A stretch of DNA of 40,219 nucleotides from Paenibacillus sp. Root444D2 (GTDB taxonomy: Bacteria; Bacillota; Bacilli; Paenibacillales; NBRC-103111), in NCBI RefSeq assembly GCF_001426375.1, contig NZ_LMEO01000052.1:1-40219 (forward strand). The letters run 5' to 3'. Below, piece by piece: positions 32,937 through 40,143 of this stretch (its first letter is position 1; each line of letters starts with the position of its first letter). The notes beneath the pieces were generated by a model. It did no database searches. It worked only from the letters and a program-made list of their open reading frames with translations, and was not told where the DNA came from. Both the position numbers and the translations under genes were made by a program.

Positions 32937-33647
32937 TTAAATAGCTGAAAGATGCACAAATTTATAACCAACACCCCAGACGGTTTTAATATACTGAGGT
33001 TCCTTTGGATTCTGTTCTATTTTTCTACGGAGATTCGTAATATGTACATCAATCGCGCGATCATTCACAATTTCGCCCATCCGATATAAAGTATCTATAA
33101 GCTCATCGCGTCTAAACACTCTGCCAGGATAGTGAATAAAACGTTTCATAATTTCAAATTCCGAATTGGTAATATCAATCTTTTGATCTTTGATCACAAT
33201 CAACCTGCGCTCTACATCCAGAGTAAAGTCAGCATATTGTGACTCACACTCTGTCCCTTCCGAACCACCGGCAACAGGAACCTGTATGTCCGACATGCGT
33301 AGCGAGGCTTTGATGCGCGCTTTTAACTCCTGCATGCTAAACGGCTTACAAAGATAGTCATCAGCCCCAATATTAAAGGCCTCTACCTTCTCCTTAATGT
33401 TTGTTTTCGTGGATATCACAATAATTGGAACCGAACTTAGTTCCCTAATGGCCCCGCATAGCTCTAACCCCTCATAATCTGGCAAAACGAGATCCAATAA
33501 AATCACATCAGGTTGAAAATGAACGATTTCCCTTAATCCGTCATGTCCATTTACCGATTGCTTCACTTCGAATTGATCTTCCGAAAGATACATGCTTATC
33601 ATTTGGCCTATAATGATGTCGTCTTCGATAATAAGCACCTTAATCAC
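32937..33647 (-). CDS. OmpR-family response regulator
   Basis: A 236-aa DNA-binding regulator. The receiver domain has acidic residues EDD (8-10), phosphoacceptor Asp52 (LLDLVLPD), Thr/Ser80 region VIST and Lys101 (CKPF). The winged helix at about 135-232 is OmpR/PhoB type (NSEFEIMKRFIHYPGRVFRRDELI, VHITNLRRKIEQNP, VWGVGYKF). GTG 33647 has AGGAGG 7 nt upstream. First gene of an operon with the hybrid kinase, which carries its own HPt; the regulator is the natural phosphate acceptor. Target promoters unknown. Confidence 0.93.
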   Translation of the reverse strand: MIKVLIIEDDIIIGQMISMYLSEDQFEVKQSVNGHDGLREIVHFQPDVILLDLVLPDYEGLELCGAIRELSSVPIIVISTKTNIKEKVEAFNIGADDYLCKPFSMQELKARIKASLRMSDIQVPVAGGSEGTECESQYADFTLDVERRLIVIKDQKIDITNSEFEIMKRFIHYPGRVFRRDELIDTLYRMGEIVNDRAIDVHITNLRRKIEQNPKEPQYIKTVWGVGYKFVHLSAI

Positions 33648-33744
33648 TAAAATCCCTCCTTTATACCTATTTCGTTTCTTACATCTATTATAATATGTCG
33701 AATTATGGCAGGTCTACACTATTTTTTACCAGAAATATGAAATA

Positions 33745-33785
33745 ACAAAAACGCCACTGAACCGACAGTCGCTGTCATGGCGTTT
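33745..33785 (-). terminator. terminator of the REC-PAS-GGDEF-EAL gene
   Basis: AAACGCCA (33748-33755) pairs with TGGCGTTT (33778-33785), with GACAG/CTGTC inside. On the minus strand it is followed by TTTGTTATTTC. It separates this operon from the OmpR operon. Confidence 0.8.
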
Positions 33786-33794
33786 GGATCATGC

Positions 33795-35963
33795 TTATGT
33801 ATGTGCAATTCGATTGCATGCAAATCTATCAAAAATCTCGGGCACCTCGCTTGCTTCCACTGGGCGGCTGAATAAGTATCCCTGTACGGTGTCACAATTA
33901 AATTCCTGTAGAATCTTTAAATCGTCTTCGTTTTCTACCCCTTCTGCAATCACAACTAGCTTTAGGTTACGTGCTAGCGCAATGATCGTATTTACAATGG
34001 CTGCATTGGTAGGATTAACCGAGATATCCTTCACAAAGGATTGGTCGATTTTCAAATGATGAATCGGAAATTCTTTCAAATAGCTGAGCGAGCTGTAACC
34101 CGTTCCAAAGTCATCCATTGCAATCTTCAGACCCATGTTTCTGAAACTATTTAAAGTCGTTAAGGCAACTTGAACGTCCATCGTCATGCTTTCCGTTATC
34201 TCTAATTCTAGATATTGCGGTTCGAGCCCTGTCTCTTGCAGTATACTGTTAATCTGTTCTTTGAGAGACTGATCATAGAACTGTTTTGAAGACAAGTTGA
34301 CAGCCATTGAAACCTTGGGAAAACCTAACTCCTGCCAGCTCTTATTCTGGCTGCATGCTTCGTTAAGGACCCATTTTCCAATCGGATAGATTAATCCCGT
34401 TTCCTCTGCGATAGGAATAAATTCTAACGGAGATACGCGCCCCAGTTCAGGGCTTTCCCACCGAATTAAACTTTCAAATCCAACGATCTGATTCACTAAT
34501 AAATTGACTTGCGGTTGGTACACCAAAATAAACTCATTTTTCTCTAATGCTTTTCGCAAATGCTTTTCAATCTTAATTCTACGTTCTATTTTCGCATAAA
34601 TTTGGGAATTAAAATATTGAACTTGATTCCCGCCTAGTTCCTTAGCGTATTCCATAGCAATATCTGCAAAGCGAATCAAATTGTCAGGGTCAATATCATC
34701 TTGTGGATACTGGCTTATCCCAATTGAAGGTGACATATATATTTCATGATCTTGGATGCGAATGGGCTGATTGATAGTCTGAACAATGGTATGTGCGAAC
34801 CCTTCAAGTTCTTCTAACGAATGGTGCTTAACCAAACCGATAAATTCATCACTGCCCACTCTGAAAACAGAAACATCTTTGATCAAGGTGCTGTTCTTCA
34901 ATCTGCGGGCCATAACTTGAAGAATTCTGTCTCCTGTATCATGACCTAACGTTTCATTGGCCAGTTTGAAGTGATCCAAATTCACGAATACAACGGCAAA
35001 ACGTTCCTGCTGCGCAATGGCGTCCTCGATCCATTTACTTAACCCATGTCGATTGGGAAGGCCTGTCAGAGGGTCATGATGGATTAAATAGCGGATGCGT
35101 TCCTCCATGCTTCGCGACTCCGTAATATCTACTGTTAGCGAAATGACTTCTGTCATTACACCATCTCGTTTGATCGGACGAAGAACGGTTAAGTAATAAT
35201 AACCATGCCATTCAGTTTCGAAATCAATAACTTCTTCATTGTCCCATGCCGCTTGATAGTAAGGAGCCATGAAGTCGGCCTTATCTTTCGGGAAAATCGT
35301 AAACAAATCCTTACCTACCGCGTTATTCTCTTTGATACCAAGCCGGTTGAATAGTGAACCCTGCCACGTTGTATAGATAAATTTATTATCCTCTAGATGA
35401 AATTTAACGAGAAGTCCATTCTGTTGTTTAATTTGATCCTGCAGCTCAGCGTGAAAATGGAGCATATCCTCTTCCATTTTCAGTAGAAATGTAAGCATTT
35501 CCAAGTGAATTTTGATCGACTGCTCTTTCCCCAGCATACTCGTCTCATTCCGTAGGAACAGTTTCTTCCTCATTGCGGTTTTACACCGTAATAGAAATTC
35601 TTCTTCCAACAGCGCGTTCTGTGTTCTTTGGAATAATGTCTCCTTCTTGAAAAAATCCAAAGCCCCTAGCTCCAGAGCATGCAAGGCAACATTTGAACAT
35701 TCTTCCGTGCAGCTGCTCAGCATAATTACCGGCACAGGATGGAAGGTCATAATTTGACGCAAAGCGGCTAGTCCATCGAGCTCGGGCATTTCTACATCCA
35801 GTGTTACTAGGTCTGGTTGCAGCTCAACAATTTTATCAAGCGCATTGGCACCATTAACAGCGAATCCTACCACTGAAAAATGTTCATCTTGTTCAAAAAG
35901 ATTCGCAATCCTATTTCTCATTTCGTTGGAATCATCAACGATTAACACCCGGTATTTCCTCAT
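33795..35963 (-). CDS. REC-PAS-GGDEF-EAL response regulator, altered motifs
   Basis: A 722-aa cytoplasmic regulator. REC (residues 4-110) has phosphoacceptor Asp56. A long helical linker (about 120-185) is followed by a PAS domain (about 190-282). The GGDEF domain has GSDEF at 370-374, with Ser in place of the second Gly. The EAL domain has ESL at 496-498 in place of EAL but keeps the Glu, NLS, ELEITE, DDFGTGYSSLSYL, KIDQSF and AEGVEN. The phosphodiesterase is likely active; the cyclase may be inactive or serve as a GTP-sensing module, as in other degenerate GGDEF-EAL proteins (family knowledge). ATG 35963 is chosen because AGGTGATAAG lies just upstream. The 131-aa gene is 35 nt upstream in the same operon. 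Confidence 0.88.
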   Translation of the reverse strand: MRKYRVLIVDDSNEMRNRIANLFEQDEHFSVVGFAVNGANALDKIVELQPDLVTLDVEMPELDGLAALRQIMTFHPVPVIMLSSCTEECSNVALHALELGALDFFKKETLFQRTQNALLEEEFLLRCKTAMRKKLFLRNETSMLGKEQSIKIHLEMLTFLLKMEEDMLHFHAELQDQIKQQNGLLVKFHLEDNKFIYTTWQGSLFNRLGIKENNAVGKDLFTIFPKDKADFMAPYYQAAWDNEEVIDFETEWHGYYYLTVLRPIKRDGVMTEVISLTVDITESRSMEERIRYLIHHDPLTGLPNRHGLSKWIEDAIAQQERFAVVFVNLDHFKLANETLGHDTGDRILQVMARRLKNSTLIKDVSVFRVGSDEFIGLVKHHSLEELEGFAHTIVQTINQPIRIQDHEIYMSPSIGISQYPQDDIDPDNLIRFADIAMEYAKELGGNQVQYFNSQIYAKIERRIKIEKHLRKALEKNEFILVYQPQVNLLVNQIVGFESLIRWESPELGRVSPLEFIPIAEETGLIYPIGKWVLNEACSQNKSWQELGFPKVSMAVNLSSKQFYDQSLKEQINSILQETGLEPQYLELEITESMTMDVQVALTTLNSFRNMGLKIAMDDFGTGYSSLSYLKEFPIHHLKIDQSFVKDISVNPTNAAIVNTIIALARNLKLVVIAEGVENEDDLKILQEFNCDTVQGYLFSRPVEASEVPEIFDRFACNRIAHT

Positions 35964-35998
35964 ACTTATCACCTAAATTCTTATGAATTCGTCTAGAC

Positions 35999-36394
35999 TC
36001 ACATCTGAATCGCAGAGAAAACAAGATCAACGATTTCCCCTCGTGCTTGATTTACATAACCTAAAGTTGTCTGCTGCAGGCTTTCTATAGAAACACAAGA
36101 GGTTAAAAGAATCTTATCCGAGAACAAATACAAGGACAGCTCATAGGATGACGAAACATTTTTGACTACTTCACCAATATTCGTCCTTTTGTATTTTTCA
36201 GGAAGCTCAATCGTATACACTAAATACAAAGGTTCGTCCGGAAATTGAGTCATTTGAAAAATTTCTTTAAAAGAAGAATTCGCATACGAATTCCAACGAA
36301 ATCCAAATCTATAGTTACGATTCTCTTCCCAATTGGGCTCGAACTGAGAAATTAATTCGAGAAACTGCTGGCGGTAAAAATGTATCAGGTTCAT
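35999..36394 (-). CDS. hypothetical protein, 131 aa, partner of the c-di-GMP regulator
   Basis: A soluble mixed alpha/beta protein, rich in aromatic residues, with an N-terminal helix (LIHFYRQQFLELISQF) and several predicted strands (EPLYLVYTIELP, SLYLFSDKILLTSC). I do not recognise the family. The ATG at 36394 has GAGGGG 6 nt upstream. It precedes the REC-PAS-GGDEF-EAL gene by 35 nt and is probably co-transcribed. A role as a sensory or partner protein of that regulator is inferred only from position. Confidence 0.7.
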   Translation of the reverse strand: MNLIHFYRQQFLELISQFEPNWEENRNYRFGFRWNSYANSSFKEIFQMTQFPDEPLYLVYTIELPEKYKRTNIGEVVKNVSSSYELSLYLFSDKILLTSCVSIESLQQTTLGYVNQARGEIVDLVFSAIQM

Positions 36395-36545
36395 AGGTGG
36401 CCCCTCGCAATTCCTGAAAATGTTAGCTATTATTTCTGTACATCCATCATACTTTGTAATTGTTGTTAAACATCTATTTAAAATTTTAGCTAAACATTAT
36501 TTTTCCTAATAGTTCGCTAACGAATCTAACACTTTAACTCTTCAG

Positions 36546-36584
36546 AAAAAAGCGAAAAGACCAAGCTCTGACCTCACTTGGGTC
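36546..36584 (-). terminator. terminator of the micro-gene
   Basis: On the minus strand GACCCAAG (36577-36584) pairs with CTTGGTC (36559-36565) with one bulged C, then TTTTCGCTTTTTT. It lies 39 nt after the stop of the 31-codon ORF and before the 131-aa gene, so the ORF has a transcription unit of its own. Confidence 0.65.
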
Positions 36585-36623
36585 ATAAACTCGGCCTTTA
36601 TCTTATAGTTGTTACATATTCTG

Positions 36624-36719
36624 TCAGACATGCTTGCAATTCATGGCAACCGTTACAGTGAGCGCTGCTAGATAAAAGGCTAGAGGCGATTTTTTGCGCC
36701 TTACAAGTCCTTTTTTCAC
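36624..36719 (-). CDS. 31-aa small peptide gene, basic N-terminus plus hydrophobic core
   Basis: A short gene. GTG 36719 is preceded by a perfect AAGGAGG ribosome site at 8 nt, and the frame ends TGA 36624-36626. The peptide has a basic start (KKGLVRRKK), a hydrophobic stretch of about 15 residues (PLAFYLAALTVTVAM) and a short tail NCKHV. This resembles a small membrane peptide or an exported-peptide precursor, but I recognise no family. The Cys is not in a lipobox (AMNC). A terminator follows at 36546-36584 and an inverted repeat abuts the ribosome site at 36731-36778. Reality is supported by three independent signals; function is unknown. Genomic neighbours are a CYTH gene upstream and the c-di-GMP operon downstream, all on the minus strand. 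Confidence 0.6.
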   Translation of the reverse strand: MKKGLVRRKKSPLAFYLAALTVTVAMNCKHV

Positions 36720-36730
36720 GTCATATCCCT

Positions 36731-36778
36731 CCTTACAATTGGAAATATCTTGATGAAGATTATTAACCAATTGTAAGG
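36731..36778. promoter_or_regulatory. 12-bp perfect inverted repeat with inner hairpin, before the micro-gene
   Basis: CCTTACAATTGG (36731-36742) and CCAATTGTAAGG (36767-36778) are perfect inverted arms, 24 nt apart, with an inner ATCTT-GATG-AAGAT hairpin (36747-36760). On the minus strand the proximal arm ends in TAAGG, the first four bases (AAGG) of the AAGGAGG ribosome site. It may be a translational switch (RNA hairpin hiding the site) or an operator (DNA dimer site). Confidence 0.75.
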
Positions 36779-36798
36779 AAATCGCAACACAACTTTGT

Positions 36799-37293
36799 TT
36801 ATGCGTTCGTCTGCAGTTTGACCCACATCGACTTATTTCGGAATTCTTCCTCCGCTCCTAACTCTCTCCCAAACCAAGAAGGTACTACAAAGAGCCGCGC
36901 AGCTTCAACATCAGGAAATTCGACTTCGACAACCAGGAGATCCACTTGTTTATATTCATCAATTTCAAAATGGAGTCCCTGAACATCAACCGTGGTGCGA
37001 ATCTTCTCCAATGGGATCAACCCCGTACGTTCAAGAAGCTGCTTATATATAGGCTCCGATATGTTGTATTCAATCTCTTCCCGAACCATGCCATGCCCCG
37101 ATTTGAACGTATGTGTAAAATGCGACAATCCAGAACGATCTACCAGCTGGCGCACTCTGATTTCTTGATCCTCCGAGAAGGCCAGATAGGTTTGATAGAT
37201 GTACTGCTTTGAAATTAGCGTGATTTCATTATTGTCCAGTTCAGCCGCAGGGAACGCGGGTAATAGGAACTTTCTTTCAATTTCGGCACTCAT
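36799..37293 (-). CDS. CYTH-domain protein (triphosphate tunnel metalloenzyme fold)
   Basis: A CYTH protein of about 164 aa. The signature ExExK is at residues 4-8 (EIERK), followed by the paired basic and acidic strands that form the tunnel (IRVRQL, THTFKSG, REEIEY, FEIDEY, VVEVEFPD). ATG 37293 is chosen because GAGGGG lies 8 nt upstream and it starts MSAEIERK. Family members hydrolyse inorganic triphosphate or thiamine triphosphate, or make cAMP. The missing C-terminal CHAD domain makes a stand-alone triphosphatase likely. Last bases lie 20 nt from the inverted repeat of the micro-gene. Confidence 0.82.
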   Translation of the reverse strand: MSAEIERKFLLPAFPAAELDNNEITLISKQYIYQTYLAFSEDQEIRVRQLVDRSGLSHFTHTFKSGHGMVREEIEYNISEPIYKQLLERTGLIPLEKIRTTVDVQGLHFEIDEYKQVDLLVVEVEFPDVEAARLFVVPSWFGRELGAEEEFRNKSMWVKLQTNA

Positions 37294-37350
37294 TAGTGTG
37301 ACCCCTCTCAAATAAATCATGTTCTTTTCACCATTTTACCACGCTATCAT

Positions 37351-37373
37351 GAAAAAAACTCCCAAAAGGGAGC
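37351..37373 (-). terminator. terminator of the AraC gene
   Basis: On the minus strand AGCTCCC-TTTT-GGGAGT is followed by TTTTTTC. It lies about 18 nt after the AraC stop. Confidence 0.75.
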
Positions 37374-37390
37374 TCCCCCTTCCATCCTTC

Positions 37391-38218
37391 TCATCGATTG
37401 GACTTGTTCAAAGTTCGGAACCGTGCCGGAGATACCTCATTCCAAGCCCGAAACATTTTACCAAAATGAAATTCATCAGCAAATCCACATGCAGCCGCAA
37501 TGGCTTTCATTGGTTCTTCCGTCAGCAGTAGCAGCGTTTTGGCTTTCTCATTGCGAATCCTGTTCAAGTACTCTTTGGGTGAAATGCCTACTTGCTGCAT
37601 GAACATTTTGCGCAACTGAGAGACGGAGATATGGAATGTTCGCGCGAGTTCTTCCATCCTCAAGGGCCGATTATAGCAGGTTTCGATCCAATACTTCGCT
37701 TGCTGAAATGCTTTCATATACGGGTCCGTTGACGTGTTTGTATCCCTCATGAAATGGATCAATCGTGAAAGAATATATTGGAATTCAGCCTGTCCTTCGT
37801 GCGGGTCCGGACTCTGTATGGACCCTATCTGCTTGAACTGCTCTTGAATCCAGACCGCTTGCTCCGGAGAATACAACTTGTTAAAAGGCAATTGAAGGGA
37901 GTCCAAATGAACCGGCTGCTGCCAGGTTTGATTCTCATAGGGGATGTCGAAAGCATCAAACAGAAGCATACGAATATAGAGCGGTTTATCCACAGATGAT
38001 GTCATGGTCATCGTAAAACCCGGCTTTAAATAGAGGAGCATACCCGAATGTACCTTTAGCAGCTCTTCGTCAAGCGAATGTGTAAATTCTCCTTCTCCAC
38101 TCATAATCCAGTAAAGAGAATGAACATCTGTTGTATTCCGAATATCTTTCCAGCCTGGAACAGGAAGCTTCTCATAGGTCAATCGAAGATGATACATTCG
38201 GTGCTCATTGGTTTCCAT
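37391..38218 (-). CDS. AraC-family transcriptional regulator
   Basis: A 275-aa regulator. The N-terminal half (about 1-150) is a cupin-like sensor (VHSLYWIMSGEGEFTHSLDEELLKVHSGMLLYLKPG). The C-terminal two helix-turn-helix motifs are at about 185-270 (RPLRMEELARTFHISVSQLRKMFMQQVGISPKEYLNRIR and EEPMKAIAAACGFADEFHFGKMFRAW). ATG 38218 has AAGGTGG upstream. It is divergent from the beta-glucuronidase gene, with 113 bp between, and is probably its activator in response to a sugar. The plus-strand promoter there has a perfect -35 but poor -10, as expected for activation (inference). Confidence 0.9.
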   Translation of the reverse strand: METNEHRMYHLRLTYEKLPVPGWKDIRNTTDVHSLYWIMSGEGEFTHSLDEELLKVHSGMLLYLKPGFTMTMTSSVDKPLYIRMLLFDAFDIPYENQTWQQPVHLDSLQLPFNKLYSPEQAVWIQEQFKQIGSIQSPDPHEGQAEFQYILSRLIHFMRDTNTSTDPYMKAFQQAKYWIETCYNRPLRMEELARTFHISVSQLRKMFMQQVGISPKEYLNRIRNEKAKTLLLLTEEPMKAIAAACGFADEFHFGKMFRAWNEVSPARFRTLNKSNR

Positions 38219-38242
38219 TCATTCACCACCTTCGAAGCGATT

Positions 38243-38275
38243 TTGACAAATACTAAAGTTCTTTATCCATAGAAA
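38243..38275 (+). promoter_or_regulatory. candidate promoter of the beta-glucuronidase gene
   Basis: TTGACA (38243-38248) is a perfect -35, but no good -10 lies at 16-18 nt; the nearest are weak TATCCA- or CATAGA-like sequences. This pattern would fit AraC-dependent activation. Confidence 0.35.
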
Positions 38276-38331
38276 ATAACCTTTCTTCCATGATACGCTT
38301 TACTAAACATACATGAAAGGGGCTTTTACCT

Positions 38332-40038
38332 TTGATACGTACTTTTCAACAACACTCCCTGCGCCATACCCGACTTCTTGATGGATTATGGGACTTCATA
38401 ACGGACCCAGGAAATGTAGGGATAACAGAACAATGGCATGCCAAGTTCCCTTCCGGCTCTCGAAAGCTTGTGGTTCCTTCTTGCTGGAATAACGAATTAG
38501 GTCATTACGATTATATCGGTGCTGCGTGGTACCGCACGTATTTCGATACCACACAAGAAGCCAATATCGGGCTATGCTTTGAGGGAATTCTCCACCATGC
38601 TGATGTCTATGTTGACGGTCATCACCTCGGTTACCACTTTGGCGGCTACACCCAGTTCTCCATGATAATCCCTCATTTAGCGCAAGGGAAACATGAATTA
38701 ATCATTCGTGTTGATAGTACCCTGGACTGGCAGACACTGCCCACAGATATCGCAGATTGGTACTCTTATGGCGGAATTATTCGTTCTGTGGAGCTTCAGG
38801 AGCTGCCCGATGTTTATATTGAATCCTTGAAAATTGATTATCAACTTGAGGGCGACTCAGCAGATATCCAGCTGCAAGTAAGGTTAAACTCCTTAAGCTC
38901 GGTTGATCGTCAAATAGTTGTTAGCGCCTCTACAGAAGGACTAGCTATCTCAGATTCAACCATTCATATCGCGGCGGGCCAATCTTCACAGCTTTCTCTC
39001 CGAGGAAGCCTCGAAAACATCCGCAAATGGGATGTTGGGCATCCCGAATTATATATGTTCACGGTCCGAGCAGGAGAAGATGATCTTATCGATCGTACAG
39101 GATTCCGAACCATTGAAGTAAATAACGGTCAAATCCTCCTTAATGGCAAAGAGCTGTATTTGCAGGGAGTGAATCGGCACGAAGAGCATCCCGAATGGGG
39201 ATTTGCTTTTCCACCTAAGCTCATGCTGAAGGATTTGGATATATTGACCGATATGGGCTGCAACATCGTTCGCGGTTCACACTATCCACAAAGCCAATTC
39301 TGGATCGATTTGCTTGATGAGCATGGATTGCTCCTGTGGAGCGAGATCCCCATGTGGGGCTGTTTTATGAGCAAAGAAACGCTGGCTAGTCCCCTATTCG
39401 CAGAACGCGGCTTGCAAATGTTAGACGAAATGATAAGCCGTGATTATCATCATCCTTCGATCATTTTCTGGGGGGCTCATAACGAAATTGATACACGCAC
39501 AGATGAAGCGCTGGAGCTTACTAAGAAATTCGTTAGCAAAATACGCAGCATGGATACCAGCCGCCTAGTTACATACGCCACTATGCATCCTGAAGAAGAC
39601 ATTGTACTCTCCTATTTCGATGTCATCGGAATCAATAAATATTACGGTTGGTACCAAGGTAACGTGAACGGATTCCGCGACATGCTTCAGCAGTATTATC
39701 AACATGCAGAATCACAAGGTGCCAGTGATAAGCCCGTCATCATGAGCGAGTTTGGCGCTGCGGGCATCTTCGGAGATGCTGGCTGGGAGCCTCGCCTGTT
39801 CAGTGAGGATTATCAAGCTGATGTTGTGCAGCAGGCTTTACAGATCTTCCGCGAGGATCCTCGCATCGTCGGCACACTGATCTGGCACTTCGCCGACATT
39901 CGCGTCGATGTGCGCAGTGACCGTCCTTACTTCCGTGACCGGGCGCGGAGTTTTAACAACAAGGGGCTGCTTAATGAGTATCGCAAGCCTAAGCTGGCTT
40001 ACCGATTGGTTAAGGAGATTTATCGATCCAAACGTTAA
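38332..40038 (+). CDS. uidA: GH2 beta-glucuronidase
   Basis: A 568-aa glycosidase. It has the GH2 sugar-binding domain (about 15-155), an Ig-like domain (about 160-262) and a TIM barrel (about 265-565). The acid/base is Glu385 (WGAHNE) and the nucleophile is Glu473 (MSEFGA), with VNRHEEHPEWG at 280-290. The Asn-x-Lys motif of beta-glucuronidases, which reads the C6 carboxylate, is present at 542-544 (NNK), which favours glucuronide over galactoside specificity. TTG 38332 has AAAGGGG 9 nt upstream. No signal peptide, so cytoplasmic. It is divergent from an AraC gene and no transporter for glucuronides is in the window. The length is slightly below E. coli UidA (603). Confidence 0.88.
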   Translation: MIRTFQQHSLRHTRLLDGLWDFITDPGNVGITEQWHAKFPSGSRKLVVPSCWNNELGHYDYIGAAWYRTYFDTTQEANIGLCFEGILHHADVYVDGHHLGYHFGGYTQFSMIIPHLAQGKHELIIRVDSTLDWQTLPTDIADWYSYGGIIRSVELQELPDVYIESLKIDYQLEGDSADIQLQVRLNSLSSVDRQIVVSASTEGLAISDSTIHIAAGQSSQLSLRGSLENIRKWDVGHPELYMFTVRAGEDDLIDRTGFRTIEVNNGQILLNGKELYLQGVNRHEEHPEWGFAFPPKLMLKDLDILTDMGCNIVRGSHYPQSQFWIDLLDEHGLLLWSEIPMWGCFMSKETLASPLFAERGLQMLDEMISRDYHHPSIIFWGAHNEIDTRTDEALELTKKFVSKIRSMDTSRLVTYATMHPEEDIVLSYFDVIGINKYYGWYQGNVNGFRDMLQQYYQHAESQGASDKPVIMSEFGAAGIFGDAGWEPRLFSEDYQADVVQQALQIFREDPRIVGTLIWHFADIRVDVRSDRPYFRDRARSFNNKGLLNEYRKPKLAYRLVKEIYRSKR

Positions 40039-40041
40039 AGG

Positions 40042-40077
40042 AAAGAGACCTAGTAGATGGGGGCTAGGTCTCTTTTT
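40042..40077 (+). terminator. terminator of the beta-glucuronidase gene
   Basis: AGAGACCTAG (40044-40053) pairs with CTAGGTCTCT (40064-40073), followed by TTTTT. Confidence 0.9.
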
Positions 40078-40083
40078 GACCAC

Positions 40084-40127
40084 ATAAGAAAGTATAAGTT
40101 TTCGGTTCCCAAAAACCGCTTTCTTAT
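40084..40127. repeat. interrupted hairpin before the right-edge repeat
   Basis: ATAAGAAAG (40084-40092) pairs with CTTTCTTAT (40119-40127), and CGGTT (40103-40107) with AACCG (40114-40118). It is a structured intergenic sequence with no gene. Confidence 0.5.
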
Positions 40128-40143
40128 TGGCGATAAAACCTAA

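Noticed and set aside
36624..36719. Micro-ORF product as a lipoprotein
   Set aside because: The residue before the Cys is Asn and no lipobox pattern is present.
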